Positions 41,309 through 50,663 of a stretch of DNA of 64,000 nt are shown piece after piece. The notes below the pieces were generated by a model. It was not told the origin of the DNA. It searched no databases and worked only from the letters and a program-made list of their open reading frames with translations. The position numbers and the translations under genes were made by a program. Source of the DNA: Pythium myriotylum (taxonomy: Eukaryota; Oomycota; Peronosporomycetes; Pythiales; Pythiaceae); the NCBI GenBank assembly GCA_023091665.1, contig JALJCQ010000030.1, forward strand, positions 2,420,501-2,484,500, in the 5' to 3' direction. Each line of letters starts with the position of its first letter. The first letter of the stretch is position 1.

Positions 41309-43023
41309 CTAGGATGTCTTTAGACGCGGAAGTTCCACTGCACGAACAAACGAATAGTGAGAAACCGAGTTGCTGTCCAAGCTCGTCCCACCACTACGTA
41401 CCGACTTTAGCTTGGTGAGCGCACGGAATCCGTACTTGGAGAGACTTGCTCCCTTGCCAGTGTCGCGAAGGCCCGTCCACGGCAAATACGGATCCAGTGC
41501 ATCACAGCGGTTCATGAACACGGTGCCTGCGCTGAGTTGGCTACCGAGGCGCAGCGCGCGCTCCTTGTCCTTCGTGAACACGGCGGCTGTGAGACCGTAC
41601 TTGGAGTTGTTCATCTTGGCCACAGCCTCTTCGTCGGACGACACCTTCTCAACACCAACAATTGGGCCGAAAGCTTCGTCCTGCATGATTAGCATGGAGC
41701 TGTTGCAATCAGCGACCAGCGTTGGCGAAAAGAAGCGTCCATAACCATGCGCGTCCTTCGTGATACCATGGCCAGTCAAAGCACGAGCTCCCTTTGACAC
41801 AGCATCCTTGATGACATGGTCAAGAGCGGCCGGTGCGCTGGGGAGCGCCATGGGACCAAGCGAGGTCGAGGCATCAAATGGGTTGCCAAGCTTGTATGCG
41901 TTGAACAATTCGGTCGCCTTGTCGAGGAATTGGTTGTAGTTGCTCTCGTGAACGAAGATGCGCTCGATGCCACAGCACGATTGGCCTGCGTTGTAGCAGG
42001 CACCGTCAACGAGCCCTTCGGCAGCGGCAAGTGGGTCAGCGTCTGGCGCAACGTAAGCAGCATCCTAGAGCAATCGCATAGTCAGAAAATGAAAGCTGTC
42101 GCGGAGAACATTGGCAAAACGGACGTTGCCACCGAGCTCAAGGGTGACGTCGATGAATCGCGTGGACGCGGCCTTGTTCACCTCGCGACCTCTGTAGCCA
42201 AATTTGTCAGCATTTGTTCGGCCAAGGAATTCACCCAGGAAGCTTACCCTCGCACCGAGCCAGTGAAGGAGACAAATCCAATCTCTGGGCGGTTAATGAT
42301 CTCGGCAGCCGTGTCATGGTCCACAAACGAGGCCAAGAGCAGGTCCTTCGGGAATCCAGCCTGCTCGAACGTGCGCTGGTAGTGGTCGCCACAGAGCGGA
42401 GTTCGCGGCGAGTGCTTGAGGATGACCGAGTTGCCGGCGAGCACAGCCGGGATGATCGAGTTGACAGCCGTCATCAACGGGTAGTTCCACGGCGCAATGA
42501 CGTAGACGACGCCGACGGGCTCGTGGGTGATCTGTCGGAAGAGCCCGTCGGCTTCCGGGATGATGTCAGTCTGCAGCGCGTCCGTGGAGAGCTCGATCAT
42601 GGCCTTGGCGCGGCCGATCGTGCCGTTCACTTCGTTGCGCGCCTGCTGGAGCGGCTTGCCCATCATGCCCGAGATGTCCTCGGCGATGGACTCGGTCTGG
42701 CTGGCGAGCACGTCGAGCCACTTGGTGGCCACTGCCTGGCGCTGCTTGAGCGGCACGCGGGCCCACGCGCGCTGCGCAGCCGCCGACGCGTCCACCTTCT
42801 GGTGGGCCTCGCGGGCCGAGTCGACGCCGACCTCGACGTAGGTCTCGCCCGAGTACGGGTTGTCGACCTTGAGGCTCGACGCCTTGACCGCGTGCGAGAA
42901 GGCGCGGCGCGCAGGGAGAGGGCGTTGCGTGAGGACCTACGGAGAGAGAGAGAGAGAGGCGTGAGCAGAGCAGAGCAGACGCCGGGGGACACGGCGAGGC
43001 GGGCGGCGTACGGTGCGCAGCAT
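41309..43023 (-). CDS. Mitochondrial aldehyde dehydrogenase, four exons
   Basis: An NAD(P)-dependent aldehyde dehydrogenase of 507 residues, oxidising an aldehyde to an acid. Minus-strand exons are 43023-43012 (12 nt, MLRT), 42936-42248, 42191-42125 and 42064-41309, with introns of 75, 56 and 60 nt. The N-terminus MLRTVLTQRPLPARRAFSHA is a typical mitochondrial presequence and exists only if the tiny first exon is used. Catalytic parts: APWNYPLM, FTGSV, the glutamate in LELGGN, and the nucleophile in NAGQSCCGIERIFV (about residue 286). LIMQDEAFGPIVGV and YGLTAAVFT complete the fold. The specific aldehyde (succinate semialdehyde, betaine aldehyde or other) cannot be decided. The intron after exon 1 contains an 18-nt CT run before its acceptor. 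Confidence 0.92.
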
Positions 43024-43547
43024 CGTTGGCGTGCAGGCGTTTGGATTCTGCGGACAGACTTCGCTCGGGATCCGCGAGGCACACTCAGTCGGTGGCACGT
43101 TCCACCGTTGGCGACTTCAAACCTCTTAAAGACGATAGCCAAGTTGCTGATTGGCGAAAATGGTCTCCCTCTCGATACGAACCTACTAAAATTCTACTGA
43201 TTTAGCAGGATTATCCAGGAGCAAGATGCAACTCGCATCATCACTTGCCAGATCTGGTTTTGTCCACAAGACATCGGGTCGCCACATTCCCAAACACGAC
43301 GTGGGGCGCTCGAATGGGAACCGTTCTCCTGGGACGAAACTCCTCCTCGTGGCACTGGATGAGGATTGGTTTCGCTCCGGATCGGTTCTGCGCAGGACAG
43401 TTTTTGCGCCGACAAAGAATGATCTCCGCTCGTCCGCTCCGCTCCACTGGTCCGCTCCGCTGCTGACGTCGCCCGTGTCACCTCCTCCTCGGCTCCTCCA
43501 TCGTAACGGACCTCCTCATTCTCCCACGAGATTCCCCTCGCGAGCCC
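43024..43547. promoter_or_regulatory. Divergent promoter region, aldehyde dehydrogenase and amidotransferase genes
   Basis: A 524-bp gap. An ATTGG (CCAAT on the minus strand) is at 43150-43154, 127 bp upstream of the dehydrogenase start. A near-repeated GTCCGCTCCGCT tract lies around 43431-43462. Open frames crossing it are unsupported. Confidence 0.4.
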
Positions 43548-44498
43548 ATGCACGCGGCCGCGTTCAGGCTCCCGCGATGGCGCGCGTCGCATGCGAGCCC
43601 CCGCCGCGCCTTCTCCTCCGCCGCCTCGACGCCGCTGCGCTTCCTCGTCATCGACGGCTACATCAAGTGGGGCCGAGAGGACCTCCAGAGCGGCGGCGCC
43701 ACGACGGCCGGCGAGCTCTACGAAGGCATGCTCGTCAAGTGCTCGCCGCTCGGCGTCCCCGTCGAGACGCACCTCATCCACCCGTCGGACGACGGCTTCC
43801 AGCTACCCGACTTGACCCAGTACCACGCGATCGGCTGGTCCGGGTCGTCTCTGACCGTGTACAAGACCGAAGACGACCGAATCCAGCGCATGCTCGGCAT
43901 CGCAAGGAGAGGCTACGAGCTCGGGATCCCACAGTTCGGCAGCTGCTTTGGGCTGCAGATCGCAGTCGCGGCGGCTGGCGGCACTATCCGCAAGAACCCA
44001 TTCGGGAAGGAGGTCGGTCTCGCGCGCAAGATTCACTTGACGGAACAGGGCCGCGCGCACCCCATGTACGACGGCAAGGCATCCGTGTTTGGAGCTTTCT
44101 CAAGTCATAACGACCAGGTTACTCACATCGCGGCGGGAGGAATCAAGCTTGCATACAATGCACATACGCATATCCAGGCAGCTGCGATTCGCTATCTCAA
44201 CGGCGACTTCTGGGGTCTGCAGTACCACCCCGAATACGACCTCCATGAGTTCACGCGCCTCCTGTACTGCCGCCGCAAGGTCTCCATTGAGTTGGGGTTC
44301 TTCCGTGACATGGCCAGCGCCGACGCGCACATTGCTGACCTCGAGGCTCTCCACAAAGACCGCTCGCGCAAAGATATCGCTTGGCGTTTGGGCTTTGACG
44401 ACGATGTGCTCGACGATGAAGTGCGCACACTGGAGGTGCGCAACTTCATTCGCCACCTTGTGATGCCATACTACTACCAGCAGATCCTAAGAGACTGA
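43548..44498 (+). CDS. Class I glutamine-amidotransferase-like protein, mitochondrial (copy 1)
   Basis: A class I glutamine amidotransferase-like hydrolase of 316 residues, in one exon. A presequence-like N-terminus (MHAAAFRLPRWRASHASPRR, then AFSSAAST) suggests mitochondria. The nucleophile elbow is FGSCFGLQ with Cys at about residue 133, and the His/Glu pair is in YHPEYDLHE, so the Cys-His-Glu triad looks intact. Similar to the GMP-synthase-like family often annotated as cytosolic GATase or gamma-glutamyl peptidase. No synthetase partner is encoded next to it. A paralogue lies at 46494-47499, separated by ERO1, and shares VIDGY, the GREDL motif, THGAFSSHND-like segments and the C-terminal layout. 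Unlike that copy it has no intron. Confidence 0.88.
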   Translation: MHAAAFRLPRWRASHASPRRAFSSAASTPLRFLVIDGYIKWGREDLQSGGATTAGELYEGMLVKCSPLGVPVETHLIHPSDDGFQLPDLTQYHAIGWSGSSLTVYKTEDDRIQRMLGIARRGYELGIPQFGSCFGLQIAVAAAGGTIRKNPFGKEVGLARKIHLTEQGRAHPMYDGKASVFGAFSSHNDQVTHIAAGGIKLAYNAHTHIQAAAIRYLNGDFWGLQYHPEYDLHEFTRLLYCRRKVSIELGFFRDMASADAHIADLEALHKDRSRKDIAWRLGFDDDVLDDEVRTLEVRNFIRHLVMPYYYQQILRD

Positions 44499-44556
44499 AT
44501 GCGACAAAGACGATTTGTGGATCGATAACATGTGATTTGCTCGCCACTTTAGTCAT

Positions 44557-46104
44557 TTACTTGATCTTCTTGCTCTCCGGGATTTCCTTACCAATCTTCC
44601 TGGCGTTGCGCTTGCGAATGAAAATGATCAGTGCGATGACTGCAACAATTGCGCCGACAGTGATGGCCGCGAGCTGCTGCATCGCCTGGGCAAACTCCAT
44701 ATCGCGGAACATGCGGACGCCGTCGACGCTGCGTGCGAGGTTGTTGGCGATGTTGATGAGCGCGATGAGCTCGTTGCGGTGCAGCGTGGGCATGTGGCGG
44801 ACGTCATCCGCCAACAAGATCTTGATAGCCGTTCCCAACCCCATCGTCTGCAACTTGCCCCAGAGGCGGCATTTCTCGCACGTGACACAGTCCATGATAC
44901 GACTCACGTTCTGGAACTTGGCTCGGAACTGTAGCTCCAGTTCTTTCTTCCGCTGCTTCGCATCAATGAACTGGTCGTATGACATGCCGCCGCGCTGGAC
45001 CTGGAACAGTGCCCGCTCATCGAACCCTGAAAGTACTGACTTCTTCTCCGCCGGACAAGATGACGACTGCTTGTCCTCCGAGATAAGCGCCTCCAAGATC
45101 TCGCGGACGCGAGCGTCGTCCTCTTTGTTTCCAGTCGTGTAGTTGTAACTCAACAACTCATTGCGGTATCGACCGAGTGCACGCATGACGAAGAGGTAGG
45201 TGAAGTACAAATTCTGCAATCGCTCTGGGTGCTTGCCAACTCGGAAGACGAAGAGCGGAAGGTTCGGACCCCAGTAGTTGCCGTGCTTGTATCGCAGTGC
45301 GATGTGAGTATTGATGGAGGACTGGAGGCCGGAGATAAGACGGTAGTAGACACGCTCCTCGAGGCACATGCCTGTTAGTTCTTTCTCCTGACCGCTCGGG
45401 GGCAAGAAGCAGTTCTCTTTGTAAATTGCCTGCCAGATGCGTTCCGCCTGGTAGCCGCTGTATCCAGTGAATCGCTCTGGGTTCTCCAGCAAATTGATGT
45501 AGACCATCGTGTCGTCCGAGTCCGTTGGGCTCGTCCACACTTCGGCGCTCTTTTCCTCGGTCCACCGGTTGAAACTCTCGCCAGCGACAGCGTTCTTGCG
45601 CTCGACACGAGACAAATCGCTCTCTCCAGCCTGGTCGTCACACGGCGAAGACGGCTTCGGAGGCTTCTCCGTCGGAGCTTTCTTCTCGCGCTCTTGTTTG
45701 TCGAGTTGGAACCAAGCCGGCGGGATTTCGTCGCTGGGACACTCGCAAACAGCACAGTCGCGGCTTGCGCACATTCCGTCATCTTGCCAGTACGGACACT
45801 CTCGTCCGAGATCAACCTTGAAGTACCGGAAGAATGTGAGCTTCGAGAGCTCCATGAGAAGTGGATGGAAGTGCTCAGCTACGGCTTTGTCCACCGTCTC
45901 GTAGTTGCATCCCGAGTCGCCGACCGTTCCATGGAGTTCGGGGGTCTGGCAAACCTGACACTGGAGGTATTCATACATGTCTTGTGGGAATAGCTTCTGC
46001 CATGACACCGATGCCGACGAAGACGCCACTGCAGCGTGTGCTGGGAGAGCCACTGTCGCCAAGGCCAGCGCTGGCAGCAGCCGCGCCGATCGGAAGAGCT
46101 GCAT
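44557..46104 (-). CDS. ERO1: ERO1, ER oxidoreductin
   Basis: ERO1 re-oxidises protein disulfide isomerase in the ER lumen, passing electrons to oxygen through FAD. A single exon gives 515 residues with a signal peptide (MQLFRSARLLPALALATVAL). The shuttle cysteines are in MCASRDCAVCECP and the active-site cysteines in DCVTCEKCRLWGK. Family segments YSGYQAERIW, CLEERVYYRLISGLQSSI and NLYFTYLFVMRAL surround the FAD site. Near the C-terminus is one transmembrane segment (ITVGAIVAVIALIIFI) followed by a basic tail ending KKIK, a dilysine ER-retrieval signal. Human and yeast ERO1 are luminal or peripherally bound, so a type I anchor with KKxx is a different retention solution. It lies between two amidotransferase paralogues. 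Confidence 0.95.
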   Translation of the reverse strand: MQLFRSARLLPALALATVALPAHAAVASSSASVSWQKLFPQDMYEYLQCQVCQTPELHGTVGDSGCNYETVDKAVAEHFHPLLMELSKLTFFRYFKVDLGRECPYWQDDGMCASRDCAVCECPSDEIPPAWFQLDKQEREKKAPTEKPPKPSSPCDDQAGESDLSRVERKNAVAGESFNRWTEEKSAEVWTSPTDSDDTMVYINLLENPERFTGYSGYQAERIWQAIYKENCFLPPSGQEKELTGMCLEERVYYRLISGLQSSINTHIALRYKHGNYWGPNLPLFVFRVGKHPERLQNLYFTYLFVMRALGRYRNELLSYNYTTGNKEDDARVREILEALISEDKQSSSCPAEKKSVLSGFDERALFQVQRGGMSYDQFIDAKQRKKELELQFRAKFQNVSRIMDCVTCEKCRLWGKLQTMGLGTAIKILLADDVRHMPTLHRNELIALINIANNLARSVDGVRMFRDMEFAQAMQQLAAITVGAIVAVIALIIFIRKRNARKIGKEIPESKKIK

Positions 46105-46493
46105 GGATGGGATCGATCGCTCCTAGTGGTGGCTCTTGGTGTGCTGACTCGCTTCTCTGCTCGCGCGAGGCGGAATGAGCGAGCGCGCTGCAGTCGGTTT
46201 GACAGCGCCTCTCCAGCGCCAGCCGGTCGCACGGATATGGACGACCGAGGCGGGTGCGCGCTGAGCCGCGGCTGCGTGTCTGCGCTCGGGCGCGCGAGAA
46301 GACGTGGCAGCACGCGATGGGAGCTGCTCGTAGTGCCATCCCCCTCATGTATGACGTGTTCTTAAACTCAGGTAATGTGGTCCACCTCTCCTCGGGAGCT
46401 TCAACTGCCCGCCGCCTCATCCCATCATTGCGCATCGCCAGCAGCTGACGGCCGCCCCCTCTGTCGACGTCACTCGCCATTTCGCCTGCAAAG
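46105..46493. promoter_or_regulatory. Divergent promoter region, ERO1 and amidotransferase copy 2
   Basis: A 389-bp gap between start codons. Long minus-strand frames here continue from the shadow of ERO1 and show no protein-like features. No specific element was recognised. Confidence 0.35.
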
Positions 46494-47499
46494 ATGCTGT
46501 CGCTGCTGCGCCGCTCGTCCACCGCCGCCGCCCTCGCGCGGAGATCCTTCTCGTCGGCCAGCGCCTCGCCGCTCTCCGTGCTCGTCATCGACGGCTACTC
46601 CAAGGAAGGACGCGAGGACCTCGAGGCCGGCGGCGCCTCCACGGCCGGCAAGCTCTACCGGGAGCTGCTCACCAAGTGCACGCCCAAGGGCAACGTCAAG
46701 TGCGACATCGTGTACCCCGCCGACGAGGACTTCAAGACGCCAGACCTCTCCAAGTACCATGCCGTGGCCTGGACTGGCTGCTCGCTAACCATCCACGACG
46801 CCTCGGACGTTCGGGTCACCAAGCAGATCGCGTTTGCTCGCGAGGCATTTGCACACGGTTAGTCATTCGTCATCTCTGTTCGCCATGACGTTCGCACTCT
46901 AATCCATCAGCATCGGTATAGGAATCCCACAGTACGGAAGTTGCTGGGCGGCGCAGATCGCTGTGACGGCGGCCAACGGAGTTTGCAACGCCAACCCTCG
47001 CGGTCGCGAGATGGGCTTGTCGCGCAAGATCTCTCTCACTCCGGAGGGGCGAGCGCACCCAATGTTCGAAGGCAAGCCGACTGTGTTCGACGCGTTCACG
47101 AGCCACAACGACGAGATCACACACATCCGTCCCGGTGGCTTGCATCTCGCAGGCAACGACTTCACATCGGTTCAGGCGGTGGCCGTCCGATACCTCAATG
47201 GCGAGTTCTGGGGCGTGCAATACCACCCAGAGTACGATCTGCACGAGCTCGCTCGCTTGACTTACTGCCGTCGTCAGAAGCTCATCGACTTGGGCTTCTT
47301 CAAGGACATGAAGAGTGCCGACCAGTACGTCGACGATCTCGAAAATCTCCACATTGACCCCAGCCGATACGACATTGCGTGGCGTCTTGGGATCGATGCG
47401 GACGTGATGGACGAGACCATTCGCCACTGCGAAACCCGCAACTTCATCAAGCATCTTGCATTGCCATACAAGGCCATTGCTGACGCCCACAAGAAGTAG
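46494..47499 (+). CDS. Class I glutamine-amidotransferase-like protein, mitochondrial (copy 2)
   Basis: Exons 46494-46857 and 46922-47499 (64-nt intron, phase 1) give 313 residues. The N-terminus MLSLLRRSSTAAALARRSFS looks like a mitochondrial presequence. It is clearly a paralogue of the protein at 43548-44498: both have the RAHPM, SHND, YHPEYDLHE, GFF(R/K)DM and DIAWRLG segments. The nucleophile elbow reads GSCWAAQ, with Ala where G-x-C-x-G proteins keep Gly, so the Cys is present but the elbow is altered. The His-Glu pair is intact. The intron splits the Gly codon just before IPQYGSC, a position uninterrupted in copy 1. Confidence 0.88.
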
Positions 47500-47636
47500 A
47501 GCACAGAAGATGGAGAATCGATGCCAAGCACATTTCCACAAACAGGAAAGAATGAATGAATTTTTTCCAGATTCTACCTGGGTTTCGATCCTACACAGTG
47601 TAGAAGACGGCCAACCCACCGCTCCAACGCACGCGC

Positions 47637-48995
47637 TTAGTTGGCCTTCTTCTTGGCCGCCTTCTGCATCTTAGCTGCCTGGACGTTGACCTTGACCTCA
47701 CGCACGAACGGCAGGTACGTGACACCACCCATAAAAGGCACGAGCACCTCAGGCACCTTCACACCATTCTCATCCTGGTAGTTCTCAAGAATGCAGCACA
47801 CCGTTCGCGTGGAGGCGCACAGCGTCGAGTTAAGCATGTGCACATACTTCTTCTCACGTTGGTTTTCCTTCTTAACGCCGCAGCGGATTTCCATAGCGCG
47901 GGACTGGTAGTCCGTGCAGTTCGACGCCGAGACAAGTTCGCGGAACTCCTTGTAGGCCGGGAACCACGCCTCGAGGTCGTACTTTTTAACGGCAGCGTTG
48001 TTGAGCTCACCCGAAACAATGTTCACGACGCGGTACGGCAGGTTGAGCGACTGGTAAAAGTCCTCGGCAGTCTTGAGCATTTCGTCATGCATGGCGTTCG
48101 AGTGCTCCGGCTCCGTGATGCAAAATTGCTCAATCTTATCAAACTGGTGCACGCGGAAAATGCCCCATGTGTCCTTTCCGTGCGAGCCAGCCTCCTTGCG
48201 GAAGCACGTGGAGAAGCCACCGTAACGAAGAGGCAGCTGGCTCTCCTGAATCCAGTCGCCCTTGTGGTAGCCGCAGATTGGCTGCTCCGAGGTCGCGATA
48301 AGGTACTTTTCGTCTTCACCGATGACCTTGTAGAGCTGCTCATCGAAGTCATCGAGCTGCGCGACACCCGCCATCACCTCCTTGTTCATGAAGAAGGGTG
48401 GCTTGAGCATCTTGTACTGGCGCTTCATGAGAAAGGCCGTAGCGTACGACATGAGCGCCTGCTCGAGCAGGAACCCGTAGCCCGTCAAGAAGTACGCGCG
48501 GTGGCCGGCGACACCGACACCACGCTCCGGCTCGTACCCGTCAATGCGGTGGAGCACTTCGTGGTGGAAGTGGAGGCCATCTTCCTGGCGCAGCGAGCCC
48601 CACTCCTTGACGATGATGTTGTCGTCCTCGTTGTTGGAGACCGGGACGCTCGGGTCGACGTAGTTGGCGATCTTGCTGAGCTCCTTGTCGAGCGTCTCCT
48701 TGAGCGCGTCGGCCTCGGCCTTGAGCGTCGGGACCTTGGCCGCGAGCTCCTTGCGCTCGTCGCTGATGGCCTTGAAGTCCTGCTTGGCCTTGCTCAGCTC
48801 CTTGATCTGGTTCTGGAGGGCGTTGATCTTCATCTGGAGCGTCTCCACCTCGCCCTGTTTCTTGCGCCACTCCTCGTCGAGGGCCACGACCGTGTCCACG
48901 AGGTCCACGGACGCGAAGCGCTTGGCCTGGTCGGCCTTGACGGCCTCGGGGTCGCCGCCGCGCTCCTTGCGCAGCTTGTTGATGTCGATCGGCAT
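47637..48995 (-). CDS. Cytosolic seryl-tRNA synthetase
   Basis: Charges tRNA-Ser with serine. A single exon from the ATG at 48995 gives 452 residues, starting MPIDINKLRKERGGDPE like other eukaryotic cytosolic enzymes. Residues about 50-120 form the long antiparallel coiled-coil arm that binds tRNA. The class II core shows TSEQPICGYHKGDW, motif 2 (CFRKEAGSHGKDTWGIFRVH) and motif 3 (LCASTRTVCCILENYQ). The C-terminus is Lys-rich (KMQKAAKKKAN). The frame is open upstream to 49142, but those 49 codons overlap the CSN6 3' flank and include no clear targeting peptide. A mitochondrial form could in principle use them. Confidence 0.95.
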   Translation of the reverse strand: MPIDINKLRKERGGDPEAVKADQAKRFASVDLVDTVVALDEEWRKKQGEVETLQMKINALQNQIKELSKAKQDFKAISDERKELAAKVPTLKAEADALKETLDKELSKIANYVDPSVPVSNNEDDNIIVKEWGSLRQEDGLHFHHEVLHRIDGYEPERGVGVAGHRAYFLTGYGFLLEQALMSYATAFLMKRQYKMLKPPFFMNKEVMAGVAQLDDFDEQLYKVIGEDEKYLIATSEQPICGYHKGDWIQESQLPLRYGGFSTCFRKEAGSHGKDTWGIFRVHQFDKIEQFCITEPEHSNAMHDEMLKTAEDFYQSLNLPYRVVNIVSGELNNAAVKKYDLEAWFPAYKEFRELVSASNCTDYQSRAMEIRCGVKKENQREKKYVHMLNSTLCASTRTVCCILENYQDENGVKVPEVLVPFMGGVTYLPFVREVKVNVQAAKMQKAAKKKAN

Positions 48996-49142
48996 GGTGA
49001 GAGGGCCAGGCGGAAGTTCCGGAGTGGCTGGGTGGATGATCGCTTCGACCGAAAAAGGTGTGGACCACGAGAGCGTGTTTGTTAAGAACGTTCTTTTGGG
49101 GACATGGTTGTTAACTACCTCACCCCCACACCAGGAGAACAA

Positions 49143-50456
49143 TCAAGTGAGCATGGTCCCGCGAGACTGACGATCCTGTGTTAGCGTGAATCGCTCAATG
49201 AGCGTGTTGGCGTTGGTTGCACCCTTCGTGAGCGTCGCGAGATAAGAGACCAGCAGCGTGTCGTTGAATTCCTGTCCACAAGACAATGCTCAGAACCCTC
49301 TCAGAATCAGTCACATAAATTCGTGTGGGTCTTACCTGTGTGAAGGTAGCGTTAAACTGCTCAGAAGACAGGGCAGGCAATTGGTTGCAAAGGCTCGATA
49401 TGTGGCGCAGTAGACTCTGATCCGCTGCCACCTCACCTGAGACAGACGGCAACCTCCTCGTCAGATCGTGCGCAGAGACATTATTGACCGTCAATAGAAT
49501 TTTACCTCGCTTAGCAGCTTCGAGAAAGCGGACCAACACGTCCACTTGGCGGTGGAGCATCTTGATAGCATCGCGCACGTTGCCGAGGTACGGGTGCACT
49601 ATAATCAAACAACAAGAGGTTGAGTATTCGATAATTAAGCAGGTGGGAAGACACAGACTTACGTGACGACTTTGTTGAATCACCCATGGGTGCGATCTTG
49701 GAGATATGGTCGACCGAGATTCCTTCCATTTCAGATGTCTCGATCTTGTACGATGTCTTGACGAAGATCATTGTCGGCGAGCCGTTCAGCACGTGCAGTT
49801 CGGATTCGTAGAGGGTGAGCGGTAGCTTCTTCTTGGTACTCAACCCCTTGGACACAGGATCGAGAAGCAGGAATAGAGGAGACTCGTTGAACTCCATGAT
49901 CTAGACCCAAGTCAATAAGGATTTAGGCTCAAGCGCGATGTGTCGATCAAACGAGGCTAACACACCGCTCGGTGAACTGCGAGATCACTCTGAAGTGCCT
50001 TGCTGCCCACAGTGTACCAACCCAGCAGTTCAAATCCTGGGAAAACCTGTGAGACTATTTGGTTCGTTGAGCCCACAAGGTGAGTTGAACGGACGCAATT
50101 GCAACGGGAATTGCCTCCATGAACGTACACTGTTGGATGCGCGACGTGAGGAACTCCTTGTCGATCTGGATCTCTCCATTCACGAGGTCATATCGAATCT
50201 CGAACGAATCGAAAACGGCGACCTCGAGGCCGTTCTGGATCCCAAAGAGCGCGCCGATGACCTGCGGGATGCTGGCGGGCGACTGCTCCTTGCTCTCGTG
50301 CTGGAAGTCGCGCTTGTGGCGCGTGTAGTGGTCCGCGACGTTCATGACCACGAGCGGGTGGATCTGCACGAGCCGCTCGGCGCCTCCGGCCGCCGTGCCC
50401 TCCGCGCCCTGAGGCGCCGCGAAGTCTTCCTCGGTCTTCATCTCCGTGTCCTGCAT
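49143..50456 (-). CDS. CSN6: COP9 signalosome subunit 6 (MPN domain), six exons
   Basis: A structural subunit of the COP9 signalosome, which removes NEDD8 from cullins. Minus-strand exons 50456-50129, 50054-49966, 49900-49663, 49598-49506, 49436-49336 and 49271-49143 (introns 64-74 nt) give 325 residues, close to the usual CSN6 length. The MPN domain reads VQIHPLVVMNVADHYTR, PQVIGALFGIQNG, VAVFDSFEI, IDKEFL, FPGFELLGWYTVG. The metal-binding JAMM His-x-His motif is absent, as is normal for CSN6, while CSN5 has it. Then come NESPLFLLLDP and a helical C-terminus (VRDAIKMLHRQVDVLVRFLE). The second exon uses the acceptor AATAG at 50055, because the stronger-looking CACAG breaks the frame. A later ATG at 50441 is also possible. 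Confidence 0.92.
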
Positions 50457-50663
50457 TGTCGTGGGTTGGGTTGCTTTCTGTCAGCGTGGTCTGGTGAGAT
50501 CGATCAAAGGCGTACTGGATCAATTCCATAAAGTACGTCTCTTCGAACTCATGTGTTCGTATCGTTGCATGCTGACGAGCCTGTCCGTTAAAAACGGGCA
50601 TCCGGTTGCCGTGCGATCGTGAAAAGGTGACGCATTTCCGGTCGGGCGTTGCAGCCCCCCAGT

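Noticed and set aside
42214..43200. 328-codon plus-strand frame
   Set aside because: Antisense to aldehyde dehydrogenase exons and its first intron.
43226..44110. 294-codon plus-strand frame overlapping amidotransferase copy 1
   Set aside because: Different frame from the motif-bearing protein; low-complexity Arg/Pro-rich translation.
45971..46588. 205-codon minus-strand frame upstream of ERO1
   Set aside because: Overlaps the ERO1 start in another frame and covers the divergent promoter; no motif.
47571..47600. GGTTTCGATCC resembling a tRNA B box
   Set aside because: One base longer than the consensus, and no A box or cloverleaf could be drawn around it.
47838..49085. 415-codon plus-strand frame
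   Set aside because: Antisense shadow of seryl-tRNA synthetase.
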